Of a DNA stretch of 39,885 nucleotides, positions 25,136 to 33,604 are shown piece after piece. Position 1 is the stretch's first letter; each line of letters opens with the position of its first letter. Source of the DNA: Euryarchaeota archaeon TMED99 (GTDB lineage Archaea > Thermoplasmatota > Poseidoniia > Poseidoniales > Poseidoniaceae). The stretch is from NCBI GenBank assembly GCA_002170315.2, contig NHFA02000018.1, positions 5,182 to 45,066 on the forward strand, read 5' to 3'. Position numbers and translations under genes: made by a program. A model generated the notes under the pieces. The model ran no database searches, had not been told where the DNA came from, and saw only the letters and a list, made by a program, of their open reading frames with translations.

Positions 25136-25599
25136 GAGGACCATGGTGGATGAAAGGCGTCGGTTTTTCCTGCCAAGAAGGCTGTGGAAGATGTTGCGAT
25201 GAGCCAGGTGGAATTGTCTATCTCTCACCGAAGGATGCAGAACGAATTGCTCAAAGCAATGACATGAGTGTCGAGGATTGGCTGGAGAGGGATTGTCGAC
25301 AAACGCTCGATGGTCGGTACGTATTGAAAAGCCGTCCAGTTGATGATGTTTGTATCTATCTTGATGAGAACAAGCAGTGCTCGATTTATTCAGTCCGTCC
25401 ACAACAATGTGCGGCATTCCCTTGGTGGGGTGAAAATTTAGCAACCGAACGTGCATGGAAAAAGGTCAAAGAAGAATGCCCTGGGCTTACTGCCGACGAT
25501 GCAATTCTTATCGATGGAGAAACGATTCGAATCCATGTATTTGCCGACCGTGAGTCGACAAAAGGGTTCCGTTCATGGCCCGCATGGAACCGAAATTAA
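25132..25599 (+). CDS. YkgJ-family Cys-rich (zinc/iron-chelating) protein
   Basis: A 155-aa protein with the YkgJ/Fe-S-oxidoreductase-like cysteine pattern: FSCQEGCGRCCDEPGG near residue 11 and later CSIYSVRPQQCAAFPWW near 83. Such proteins bind zinc or an Fe-S cluster through these cysteines; their biochemical role is generally unknown, though some are linked to protein methylation or flagellar genes in bacteria. The ATG overlaps the DnaA-like gene stop as ATGA, so it is the third member of the DUF835 set. Whether it acts with the ATPase or is only co-transcribed cannot be decided. Confidence 0.85.
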   Translation: MRGPWWMKGVGFSCQEGCGRCCDEPGGIVYLSPKDAERIAQSNDMSVEDWLERDCRQTLDGRYVLKSRPVDDVCIYLDENKQCSIYSVRPQQCAAFPWWGENLATERAWKKVKEECPGLTADDAILIDGETIRIHVFADRESTKGFRSWPAWNRN

Positions 25600-25661
25600 G
25601 TCAAAACCGTCTCTAAAAAAGTCGAAACGGGCCCGAATGTATTGATTATAGAAGAGCCGCC

Positions 25662-25668
25662 TTTATAC
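25662..25668 (+). promoter_or_regulatory. Candidate TATA box for citrate synthase
   Basis: TTTATAC lies about 38 bases before the ATG at 25704. A transcription start 25 bases downstream would leave a short leader containing GGCGGGGA, the ribosome-binding site of that ATG, and would place the earlier ATG at 25674 outside the transcript. The fit with archaeal promoter spacing is by eye only. Confidence 0.4.
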
Positions 25669-25703
25669 GAAAGATGTATGTGGGTGAAATCGGCGGGGAT
25701 TCT

Positions 25704-26870
25704 ATGACCAAGAACGAGGTGCTTTTGGAGGTGACAGAAAATCACCTCAACACTGGCCTTCGCGGCATCCCAGTCGGCACCTGTCGCACCTCGTTTGTCA
25801 CACCTTCTGAAGGCGTTCACTACTGCGGATATCCAATTGCTGAGTTAGCTGCTTTTGAACCGGAAGACATCGTGTATCTCTTGTTCAACAAAGAATTACC
25901 AAATGCAGAGCAGTCTGCAGCAATTCGCCAAGACCTTGCCGCACGTGCTGCGGTTCCTGGCGACCTTGAATCGGTTCTCAAAACTCTCCCGAAGTTTGGC
26001 CATCCAATGGATTGGCTAAGTGTTGGAATCCATACTCTTGGTATGATGGAAACCACCAACGATTGGAAGGATGATGCTCTCAACCTTATTGCTCGAATGC
26101 CTCGTTTGATGGGTCTCATCTTTAGAATCCGAGAAGGTCGTGAAGAAAACATCCCCGCTGATGATACCTCCCTCTCCATGGTTGAACGGTTTATTCGATG
26201 TCTTGATTTGCATGACGCGAATACGGAAAAAATGAAGAGAATTATTTCCACCTATCTTGTCCTTCATATGGATCACGGTGGTGGAAACCTTTCGACCTTT
26301 GCAGGTAAAGCGATTGCGTCAAGTAAAGCCACAGTCTATTCGGCAATGGCTGGAGCAATGAATGCCCTGTCCGGACCACTGCATGGACGAGCAAACCAAT
26401 CGTGTTTAGAATTCGTCTTGAAAGTCGGTACCAGCGATCCGGCTGAAGTCGAAGCATTTGTTCGAGCAGAATTAGCAGCCAATCGCCCAATCTTCGGATT
26501 TGGGCATGCTGTTCTTCGCTCTGAAGACCCTCGAGCAACCGTACAATTTGAACTGGGTTCTCAAATCTGCCCAGACGATGAAAACTTCAAAATCATTACA
26601 ACTCTACGAGAAGTTGCACCTCGCGTTCTGTCTGAAAATCCTAAAATTAGCAATCCAAATGCCAATGTCGACATCGCAAGTGGCGCTCTTCTGCACCATG
26701 CTGGTTTGACTGACCCGACCTACTACACCACATTCTTTGGATGGGCACGTGTTGCTGGAATTGGCGCTCAAATTGTTGATGAAAGAACGGTATTCCGTGG
26801 TGGAAAAGGCCTTCCAATCTACCGACCAAAATACATCGCAGAAGGACAAACTCTTCGCCATGTTGAGTGA
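25704..26870 (+). CDS. Citrate synthase
   Basis: Condenses oxaloacetate and acetyl-CoA to citrate, the entry step of the TCA cycle. Catalytic residues are visible: His in ALSGPLHGRANQ, His in FGFGHAVLRSEDPRA, and Asp in NPNANVDIASGALL. The 388-aa length fits the type I archaeal/Gram-positive enzymes. The closely related 2-methylcitrate synthase cannot be excluded by motifs. The frame begins at ATG 25674, but 25704 is chosen because GGCGGGGA precedes it and a TATA-like box lies at the right distance. It stands alone, convergent with the phosphodiesterase gene. Confidence 0.93.
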   Translation: MTKNEVLLEVTENHLNTGLRGIPVGTCRTSFVTPSEGVHYCGYPIAELAAFEPEDIVYLLFNKELPNAEQSAAIRQDLAARAAVPGDLESVLKTLPKFGHPMDWLSVGIHTLGMMETTNDWKDDALNLIARMPRLMGLIFRIREGREENIPADDTSLSMVERFIRCLDLHDANTEKMKRIISTYLVLHMDHGGGNLSTFAGKAIASSKATVYSAMAGAMNALSGPLHGRANQSCLEFVLKVGTSDPAEVEAFVRAELAANRPIFGFGHAVLRSEDPRATVQFELGSQICPDDENFKIITTLREVAPRVLSENPKISNPNANVDIASGALLHHAGLTDPTYYTTFFGWARVAGIGAQIVDERTVFRGGKGLPIYRPKYIAEGQTLRHVE

Positions 26871-26873
26871 TGT

Positions 26874-28022
26874 TCATTTGAACACAGGACGAGACGTTTT
26901 CCCTGAACCTCGATGACCGATAAGGCGTATTGATTCCCATGGAGGAGATGCACCAGTTGACTGCTGGAGAATCGAATTCCTCGGATTCTCCCATTGCCAT
27001 TTTTTCCTCCACAATGTGACAAGTTCCCTTCTACGTTCATCATCACATTCTGCCCAAGGGCAAGTTTCCATCTTGAGTTCGCGCAGAATCTCAAGATGAT
27101 TTTCATGAGTGGCTTGGTCGAGTTTCTGCTGTTGGACTGCATCCAACGGACGCGTAGCTGGTTGAGTCCAGCGTGCATGGCCTGAAGGGAGCCAAGTTGT
27201 ATTGGGGTCGGAACAATCGGTCAATCCAGTAAGTCCAGCAGAAAGTAAATCATGTTCGATACGAAGTTCAGTTGGCCAGACATAGATGGGGAATCCTCGT
27301 TGCAAGGCACTCAAACGTGCCGCTTTTGCACCGTATAATCCACCAGAATATCCCAATGGAATCAAACTCTGTGGAGGCAAGAAATATTCAACTGCGCAAG
27401 GAGACATCGATGCTCCAGATCGGCGATGTGATTTAATGAGGCGTGAAAGAGAAGTCAAGAAGAATTGGGTTCCAGATCTCATTCTTTTGGTGTAGTAATT
27501 GCCGAAAGGAGGTACATAGGGTACCAATTCAGCCCAAGGACGTTGAACTTTGGATGAATGAATGGAAGATTTCATCCCTGTATGAAAGGAATAATACACC
27601 GTGTTTTCAGACGGAACCTCGAATTCTTTCAGAATTGATTCCGTTTTTTCCATCATCGTTGCAACATGGGATATATGTTGTTTTTTACCAAAAAATCCAC
27701 CACCATACAAAGCACGAGGATGGGGTCTTTTGAACTCAATACAGCCCATCTTCCCATGTTCGACCCATTCAGAACGCAGTTGAGCATCTTCCAGCATCGA
27801 GCGAAAAGAAATGAAACCGAGTGATGTCAATTCTTCAAGGGTGTGATTTTCAGTCCACGAAAAGGAATGCGGTTGCATTTCTTTTGGAACCGAAACTTTA
27901 CCGTCGTGATGAATGACAAGTTCTTGGTCTTGAGTAAGACGCACATCGAACTCGATACCGTCGTTATGCTGGATGGCATGACGGAGGCTTTCGAGCGTAT
28001 TCTCGGGCGCCTGCTCCCACAT
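26874..28022 (-). CDS. Glycerophosphodiester phosphodiesterase-like, apparently circularly permuted
   Basis: A 382-aa GDPD-family protein that would cleave glycerophosphodiesters to an alcohol and glycerol phosphate. It begins MWEQAPENTLESLRHAIQ, then IEFDVRLTQDQELVIHHD with the metal ligands Glu, Asp and His; CIEFKRPHP supplies the later Glu/Lys. In ordinary GDPDs the first strand carries HRG just before ENT. Here that strand, RLIGHRGSGKTSRP, lies at the very C-terminus, about 10 residues before the stop, and is absent from the N-terminus. All catalytic motifs are thus present in permuted order. The start ATG at 28022 follows GGTGA; an in-frame TGA further upstream excludes an N-terminal extension with HRG. 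It is divergent from a PAP2-like gene. Confidence 0.82.
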   Translation of the reverse strand: MWEQAPENTLESLRHAIQHNDGIEFDVRLTQDQELVIHHDGKVSVPKEMQPHSFSWTENHTLEELTSLGFISFRSMLEDAQLRSEWVEHGKMGCIEFKRPHPRALYGGGFFGKKQHISHVATMMEKTESILKEFEVPSENTVYYSFHTGMKSSIHSSKVQRPWAELVPYVPPFGNYYTKRMRSGTQFFLTSLSRLIKSHRRSGASMSPCAVEYFLPPQSLIPLGYSGGLYGAKAARLSALQRGFPIYVWPTELRIEHDLLSAGLTGLTDCSDPNTTWLPSGHARWTQPATRPLDAVQQQKLDQATHENHLEILRELKMETCPWAECDDERRRELVTLWRKKWQWENPRNSILQQSTGASPPWESIRLIGHRGSGKTSRPVFK

Positions 28023-28115
28023 CGATGTCACCAAGTCGACCCATGGAGCGCTCCCTTCTAAGGCCTGTCATTTGGAAAGGACGCTTTCTGTTCAAAAGGA
28101 ATCATACTGGCTTAT

Positions 28116-29573
28116 ATGGCTTATCTGTTCCCCGCAAATATGGACCCGTATCAAATCATGATGGGGCTCATCTTACTTCTCACTCCGTTCATATGCTGGG
28201 TTTTTACACTCCATGACACTTCAATGCGAACTCCGTTCAAGAAATGGTTACAAGTGATTCATGACCAACGGTTCTATTTTCACGCCATGGGATACATTGT
28301 TATTATTCGATGGAAGGCACTCACGGATAAATTGAATGAACCGATAAAAAACCAGACTGGGCACTGGACTGAAACGGTGTATGCGCTTGAGGGAGAACTT
28401 ACTTTTCAAATTCAACAATTCTTTCTCAACGATTCACTCACCGCCTTCCTCAACTTCCATTATTTGTTCATTTACCTGTTTTTGATTTACGTAACAACGG
28501 TGTATTTCGCCTATACAGGTGATAGAGATATGACGGATAAAGTCACGCTGAATTATTTACTCATTTATGCTCTTGCAGTCCCTTATTATCTGTTTTTCAA
28601 TGTCGAAGTGACTTCTTCATGGATACCTGGTATGGAATCTCTCCTTTACCACGAAGGGTGGTATAGTGTCTTTTATGCGACTCACGATCCTTTAGACAAT
28701 GCAGTTCCTTCACTTCACGTAGCGATTCCGTTTGGAATACTGCTCCTCAATTACTTACACGTAAAGGAAAAAGGTATCACTCTGAAGGAATGGCGTCATT
28801 ATCGCTATCATATGTTTATTCTTGCCAATACCATTCTTTTTACATTCACGATATTGTACCTCGGAATACATTGGCTCATCGACATACCATTGGGAATGCT
28901 TGTTGGGGGAATTGGTGCATTGTTCATTCATCACTTACAACCTCGACTGAGAAATGACCATGGGGGTTTCTTCAAGGGATTTACTCCTCAAAAAATCCGA
29001 CAGCACTTGTTGGTTGAGGGCGTCATTACCTTACTCATGCTCACAACCATTCTCATGGCGGTTCAAGTTCAAACTGAAACGGTGAATGAACGAGTTTCTT
29101 TCCAACTTGGACCAGAGGATTCAATGTTTGAAATTATTCAGAGCATCGAACCTGGAATGCAAGTTCATTCGAATGTCACAAATCTTGATGACACACTTAC
29201 CATGGAAGTTGTTGTCATCATGGTCGACCTTGCGCCTCCAATAATGGAGGACGGTTCAATCGACTGGAGTATTGCCCGTAGCCTCGGTGACGCCTATACT
29301 GTTGAACCGGAATCGACACTGCAGTTAGTTATCGATTCACCAAAAGTTTTCCACTACATTATGATGCACAATCCCAGCGATTCAGATACTGGGGATGTCA
29401 TACAAGTTCGTATCTTAAACGACTATCATGAGGACATGATGGGTCAAGCCATATTCCTCTCATTAGCATCTTTGTGGATGACGGGTTTTGTGTTCAATCG
29501 TATTCGAAGATTGAAGAAATACAATCGAAGTTTCTACGACTCAACCCCCTCACATCTTTGGGAACAAGAGTGA
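28116..29573 (+). CDS. PAP2-like membrane phosphatase/phosphotransferase with external domain
   Basis: A 485-aa membrane protein of the PAP2/Aur1 type. Motif 2, AVPSLHVAIPFG near residue 203, and motif 3, YLGIHWLIDIPLGMLVGG near 253, carry the two catalytic histidines and the Asp. Motif 1 (KxxxxxxRP) is not evident. Roughly six helices are followed by a polar, beta-rich region at about 320-450 and a last hydrophobic helix before a basic tail, so that region is probably outside the cell. Relatives act on lipid phosphates or transfer phospho-head groups. The start lacks a ribosome-binding site; ATG at 28140 is an alternative. A divergent GDPD gene suggests a loose link with lipid metabolism. 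Confidence 0.75.
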   Translation: MAYLFPANMDPYQIMMGLILLLTPFICWVFTLHDTSMRTPFKKWLQVIHDQRFYFHAMGYIVIIRWKALTDKLNEPIKNQTGHWTETVYALEGELTFQIQQFFLNDSLTAFLNFHYLFIYLFLIYVTTVYFAYTGDRDMTDKVTLNYLLIYALAVPYYLFFNVEVTSSWIPGMESLLYHEGWYSVFYATHDPLDNAVPSLHVAIPFGILLLNYLHVKEKGITLKEWRHYRYHMFILANTILFTFTILYLGIHWLIDIPLGMLVGGIGALFIHHLQPRLRNDHGGFFKGFTPQKIRQHLLVEGVITLLMLTTILMAVQVQTETVNERVSFQLGPEDSMFEIIQSIEPGMQVHSNVTNLDDTLTMEVVVIMVDLAPPIMEDGSIDWSIARSLGDAYTVEPESTLQLVIDSPKVFHYIMMHNPSDSDTGDVIQVRILNDYHEDMMGQAIFLSLASLWMTGFVFNRIRRLKKYNRSFYDSTPSHLWEQE

Positions 29574-29594
29574 CATTGTCAATGAGTGCGTGTT

Positions 29595-30419
29595 ATGAGG
29601 GTCAGCCCTCTGCACACACTAATGGCAGAAGCAGATGGCTTGGTCAATGCAGTTGACGAACTGTTTGATTCACCTGGTGGTGAGATTCTAGCATCTTTCC
29701 GTTCTTACCTCAGAAAAAGGGTAAAGATGCTTGCCGTCGTATTTTGTATCGGTTTTATGGCCACCTTTCCCTTGACAAAAAGATTCATCTCTTGGCTTAT
29801 CGATCCGGCTCGATTACCTGAGAATGTCGATATCATCGTCATCAGTCCAGTCGAGTTTATCCTGCTTCAAGTACAACTTGCTGCTCAAGTTGGTTTACTC
29901 TGCATGGTTATCGTGTTCGTGACTGAAGGTGGGTGGAGAGCAAGTAAGAACCTCGCAATTCGACAACGCTTGGCTGAACTCAAAGTGCAATCACCGCGCC
30001 CAAACAGTACGCTTCTCGCCACCTTACTCGTTGCAGTAGTACTCTTGACGTGTGGAGTCACATATGCTTGGAATTGGCTCATACCAATGCTTCTCGAGTA
30101 CTTGACAAATGATGCGCAGGCTGCAGGATTGTCAACGGAATGGAGACTTACCAGCTATACTGGGTTCATTGCGAATCTCGCCGTAGCCTCTGGAATCGGT
30201 TTTCAAGCACCTTTGGTCACGCTCCTTATCCTAAGAATGGAAATCGTGCCAAGAACAACTGTTCGTTCGTATCGTAGACACATATGGTTCAGCGCTTTTC
30301 TACTCGGTGCTCTACTCTCGCCACCAGATCCGCTCTCACTGTTCTTGGTGGCAATGCCCGTCATCGTTTTGTTCGAAATTGCCCTTGTTCTTGACACGCT
30401 CACGCGTCAAGAGCGTTGA
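29595..30419 (+). CDS. tatC: Sec-independent protein translocase TatC
   Basis: The core receptor of the twin-arginine pathway, which exports folded proteins. Hydrophobic segments begin at about residues 48, 88, 142 and 194. The end SPPDPLSLFLVAMPVIVLFE matches the conserved TatC C-terminal part (a PPD loop then a helix ending in Glu). The N-terminal SFRSYLRKRV corresponds to the cytoplasmic helix before the first membrane segment, where most TatC proteins have H/ELRxR. The ATG at 29595 is chosen; a GTG at 29586 and ATG at 29622 are alternatives. No TatA gene is adjacent. Its 3' end overlaps the convergent PHP gene by 20 bases. Confidence 0.88.
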   Translation: MRVSPLHTLMAEADGLVNAVDELFDSPGGEILASFRSYLRKRVKMLAVVFCIGFMATFPLTKRFISWLIDPARLPENVDIIVISPVEFILLQVQLAAQVGLLCMVIVFVTEGGWRASKNLAIRQRLAELKVQSPRPNSTLLATLLVAVVLLTCGVTYAWNWLIPMLLEYLTNDAQAAGLSTEWRLTSYTGFIANLAVASGIGFQAPLVTLLILRMEIVPRTTVRSYRRHIWFSAFLLGALLSPPDPLSLFLVAMPVIVLFEIALVLDTLTRQER

Positions 30420-31299
30420 GTACGTTTTTCAATTGTGAAGGCAGTGTGTTGGTTGGAACCGCCATACGTCCAGGACTTTGGTTATACATCATCCCATGAA
30501 AATCAGAGCCACACGTCGTGCTAAGAGAGGAGGCTTTGACGGCTGATAACAATTGGAAACGGTAGGAGTCGCGATGACTGCGATGGAAACATTCGATGGC
30601 ATCGACTCCTGAATCGAGACAAAAACGAACTAATTTGTCTGTATCTACACAGTAATACAGCGGATGAGCGAGTGAAGTGATTCCACCTGCTGCATGCACC
30701 GCTTCGCATGCTTCAACGATACTGGGTTTCGTGCGAGAAATATGAACTGGCTTTCCATCACCAATCCACTTGTCAAAGGCTTCTTGTCGCGTTTCAACAT
30801 ATCCCTGCTTCACCATCTCATCTGCTAGATGAGGGCGACCGACTGAATCTCCTGCTCGAGAAAGTACTGCTTGTAGGTCGATTTTCATTCCAAGTTCACC
30901 TAACTTCTCAACCATAGTCATCATCCGAGGCACCCTCCCTTCACCCAGCGGAGCGAGCCATTTTTTGAAGCGCTGATGAGATTTACTTTGAAACTCAATC
31001 TCAGGAAAATAAGCCAAAAGATGCCATGAGTCCGAGGCACGCTCACGTTGGTGCTCTTCCATGACCTTCTCATCAGGTTCGAGTCCAGGCATACATGTCA
31101 ACTCGACTCCTGGAATAAAGACGATGCCATTTGATTGAGCAGCGGTTTTCGCACTTTCCCATCCAGAGATGGTATCATGGTCGGTAAGTGACCAAAAACG
31201 GACATTTGACTCTGCCATCATCTGTGCAACATCGTCGACAGAATGCTGGCCATCGCTGTTTGTCGAATGGCTGTGAAGGTCAAACAGTTCCGTCCACAT
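30400..31299 (-). CDS. PHP-domain metal-dependent phosphoesterase
   Basis: A 299-aa PHP-domain hydrolase. Metal-binding motifs in order are DLHSHSTNSDG near residue 7, LTDHDT near 38, IPGVELTC near 62, SLAHPLYY near 193 and TCGSDFHG near 265. This is the architecture of YciV/TrpH-type proteins, some of which remove phosphate from 3',5'-nucleoside bisphosphates and short RNA 5' ends; the substrate here is not established. The open frame begins with a TTG at 31311, but the ATG at 31299 starts directly before the domain. It is the last gene of the minus-strand set that begins at the tRNA, 44 bases after the membrane-anchored protein gene. Confidence 0.88.
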   Translation of the reverse strand: MWTELFDLHSHSTNSDGQHSVDDVAQMMAESNVRFWSLTDHDTISGWESAKTAAQSNGIVFIPGVELTCMPGLEPDEKVMEEHQRERASDSWHLLAYFPEIEFQSKSHQRFKKWLAPLGEGRVPRMMTMVEKLGELGMKIDLQAVLSRAGDSVGRPHLADEMVKQGYVETRQEAFDKWIGDGKPVHISRTKPSIVEACEAVHAAGGITSLAHPLYYCVDTDKLVRFCLDSGVDAIECFHRSHRDSYRFQLLSAVKASSLSTTCGSDFHGMMYNQSPGRMAVPTNTLPSQLKNVLNALDA

Positions 31300-31343
31300 G
31301 TGATGACCCAAGAGTCCAACCTCTATTGAACTATGGAGTTCAA

Positions 31344-32141
31344 CTAGAACAAGTCATCAAGGTTGGGAAGGACGGGTGCTGAAGGAACTTGAACTGCTGA
31401 AGGAGTGGCCTCATGAAACAAATCATCGAGGTCAGGCATAGAGGGTACATCGTCCACCAATACTTCGGTTTGAGGTTGTTTTGGAGATTCACCAGGCAAA
31501 GGTATGTGGGCAATCCCTGAAGTTTGAAACTCACGGTCCGGTTGTTGCCAAGGCAAATCTGGTGATTGCTTTGCTTCTTCCATCCCGGGAAGTGGGATGT
31601 TTTCGACTTTTATTCTTTCAAAACTATCTTTGGACGTGTTGGATGCTTTGAAGACTTCACGGAATTGTGTTGTTTGCGCATGGGGTGCTGGATTACTTTG
31701 AGCCGTTTTCGAAGCTAATTTTCCAGATTCTCCTGACGAAAGTGCGGCCATTGCCGAACTGATATCTTCAGCATCCGTTTGTTCTCTTTTACCTAAAATA
31801 GAAGCAATGACTGCCTGAGAATTTGTTGATGTTTGAGGAGTTTCAAATCCAAATTTATCGGTCTGCGTTGAGGAACCACTGAATTTTGTAGGAAGAGATT
31901 CGATTGCAGCAAACTGTTCTTCAACAGAAAGAGTCTCAATCATTTGCATCTCTTCACGTGGCCGAGATGCTAAAAAAGAGATCAAGAAAAAGATGCTACC
32001 AATGACTGTGAGAAGAACTTCTTCATTGCCATATCCATCTTCAAGTCCAAGATTAAGCGTGAAACTGACAACCGCTAATATCCAAGTTATGGCGCCCAAA
32101 ACCAAAGACGCTGTAGCAATTCGAGGTGCTTTCGGGTCCAT
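31344..32141 (-). CDS. Membrane-anchored protein with disordered tail and repeated LDDLF motif
   Basis: A 265-aa protein not assigned to a family. Two hydrophobic helices at about 10-31 and 42-59 form a hairpin close to the N-terminus. The remaining 200 residues are polar, Ser/Pro/Glu-rich and probably disordered. Short motifs recur in it: IPLPGMEEA and IPLPGESPK, then MPDLDDLF at 235-242 and LPNLDDLF at 258-265, the second being the exact C-terminus. This looks like a membrane tether that presents short binding motifs to a partner. It lies 38 bases after folD and before the PHP gene. No ribosome-binding site is evident at the ATG. Confidence 0.7.
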   Translation of the reverse strand: MDPKAPRIATASLVLGAITWILAVVSFTLNLGLEDGYGNEEVLLTVIGSIFFLISFLASRPREEMQMIETLSVEEQFAAIESLPTKFSGSSTQTDKFGFETPQTSTNSQAVIASILGKREQTDAEDISSAMAALSSGESGKLASKTAQSNPAPHAQTTQFREVFKASNTSKDSFERIKVENIPLPGMEEAKQSPDLPWQQPDREFQTSGIAHIPLPGESPKQPQTEVLVDDVPSMPDLDDLFHEATPSAVQVPSAPVLPNLDDLF

Positions 32142-32179
32142 GATATTCTTTCGTAGAAGTCAAGGACCTAAGAGTTTTT

Positions 32180-33058
32180 TCAAGAATCGATTGTTTGCTC
32201 AGCGGCTCGAACGGTATTTTCCATCAACATTGCGATGGTCATCGGGCCAACTCCGCCAGGAACAGGGGAAAGCCATGAGGCTTTGTTCGCAACATCAGGG
32301 TGAACATCACCTGCAAGGCGCCAACCGCGCTCTCGGGTGCTGTCATCAACACGATTAATTCCGACATCAACAACAACTGCTCCTTCCTTGACCCAGTCTT
32401 CAGTAACCATTTCGGGCTTGCCAACTGCGGCGATAATGATGTCTGCATTTGCACACAGTTCAGCAGTATCTTTGGTTCGAGAGTGAGCAACTGTTACGGT
32501 TGAGTCAACTCCTTTGGAACCCAAGAGAAGAGATTGTGGCATACCGACTATTCGGGAGCGGCCAAGGATGATTGCAGTTTTTCCTTCTGTTTCAATTCCA
32601 GCCCATGCCAGCATGCGCATCACTCCACTGGGTGTACACGGAAGCATACCGTCCATTCTTCCTTGAACCAAACGACCGAGGTTTTGTGGGTGGAAACCAT
32701 CAACATCTTTCACCGGATGAATCAAATCGGTAAGTGCTTCTTCATCCATGTGAGAGGGGAGTGGAGATTGAACGAGAATTCCATGAAGACCGTTTTGTTC
32801 ATTGAGTGAAGCAATGGTGGTTCGAACGTCGTCTTCACTTGAAGTGGCTGGTAATTCGACATGAGTACTCTTGATTCCTAATCGCTCACATGCTTTGACT
32901 TTGGATTTAACATAAACATGACTTGCTGGGTCATCTCCAACAATCACTACTGCCAAATGAGGTTCAACGCCCTTTTCTTTACAGGCACGTATTCGAGAGA
33001 GAAGTTCCTTCTCGACTTCGGCAGCACATGCTTTGCCATCCAATCGCTGGGCCACCAT
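32180..33058 (-). CDS. folD: FolD, methylenetetrahydrofolate dehydrogenase/cyclohydrolase
   Basis: The bifunctional enzyme interconverts 5,10-methylene-, methenyl- and 10-formyl-tetrahydrofolate with NADP. Catalytic YVKSKVKACERLGI (Tyr and Lys) is near residue 53, VQSPLPSH and PVKDVDGFHP follow, and the nucleotide site is IILGRSRIVGMP. At 292 aa it is full length. The open frame continues upstream to 33490, but that part overlaps the VOC gene in another frame and is not protein-like; the ATG at 33058 is preceded by GGAGG. FolD is bacterial in distribution and patchy in archaea, so horizontal origin in the lineage is plausible. Confidence 0.95.
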   Translation of the reverse strand: MVAQRLDGKACAAEVEKELLSRIRACKEKGVEPHLAVVIVGDDPASHVYVKSKVKACERLGIKSTHVELPATSSEDDVRTTIASLNEQNGLHGILVQSPLPSHMDEEALTDLIHPVKDVDGFHPQNLGRLVQGRMDGMLPCTPSGVMRMLAWAGIETEGKTAIILGRSRIVGMPQSLLLGSKGVDSTVTVAHSRTKDTAELCANADIIIAAVGKPEMVTEDWVKEGAVVVDVGINRVDDSTRERGWRLAGDVHPDVANKASWLSPVPGGVGPMTIAMLMENTVRAAEQTIDS

Positions 33059-33077
33059 GAACCTCCGACTGGATTCT

Positions 33078-33548
33078 TCACTTTGAGGATTCGCTTTGCA
33101 ATACGCCGCCACCATCGATATGCTCTTGCCCCTCGACAGTGGCAAACAATCTCTTATCATCCTTGAACGACTTAAATTCAAGAGCATTCCCCGATGGGTC
33201 ATTGAGGAACATAGTCGCCTGCTCTCCAACTTTACCGGGATAGCGGACGTGAGGTTTGAGACGAAATTCGACACCTTTGGACTCCAACTCGTCGCGGAAA
33301 GTGTGCCATTGCGTGTATTCCATAACCAATCCAAAGTGAAAAGGTGGCACTTTCTGACCATCGACACGGCCATTATCGGTCTGGTCAGGCATTGTGTTAA
33401 CCAGATGAGCAACGATTTGATGACCATGAAAATTGAAATTAATCGAACGCTCGGTGCGACGCCCAATCGAGCAACCCAAGACATTGACATAGAAAAATTC
33501 AGTATCGGCTAAATTGTCAACTGGAAATGCGAGATGGAATGGACGCAT
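33078..33548 (-). CDS. VOC (glyoxalase/dioxygenase) superfamily protein
   Basis: A 156-aa protein with two beta-alpha-beta-beta-beta modules of the vicinal oxygen chelate superfamily. Metal-ligand positions are suggested by FHLAFPVDNLADTEFFYVN at the N-terminus (His), FHFGLVME in the middle (His) and FLNDPSGNALEFKSF near the C-terminus (Glu). The substrate is unknown; glyoxalase, bleomycin-resistance-like and ring-cleaving dioxygenase activities all use this fold. The open frame continues upstream to 33659 across the tRNA gene, which is not credible; the ATG at 33548 with GAAGGA upstream fits the domain start. It lies 19 bases before folD. Confidence 0.85.
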   Translation of the reverse strand: MRPFHLAFPVDNLADTEFFYVNVLGCSIGRRTERSINFNFHGHQIVAHLVNTMPDQTDNGRVDGQKVPPFHFGLVMEYTQWHTFRDELESKGVEFRLKPHVRYPGKVGEQATMFLNDPSGNALEFKSFKDDKRLFATVEGQEHIDGGGVLQSESSK

Positions 33549-33604
33549 AAAGAGTCCTTCAACACGGAGGTTATCGGACTTATCGCATGATTGCGACTCT
33601 GGTA

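Noticed and set aside
29597-29610. GAGGG-TCAG-CCCTC hairpin at the tatC start
   Set aside because: Only 5 bp and probably inside the coding region; could be chance or affect start choice, but there is no further support.
33059-33490. N-terminal extension of the FolD frame of about 144 residues
   Set aside because: It overlaps the VOC gene on the same strand in another frame, has a non-protein-like composition, and FolD homology begins exactly at the ATG at 33058 with GGAGG upstream.
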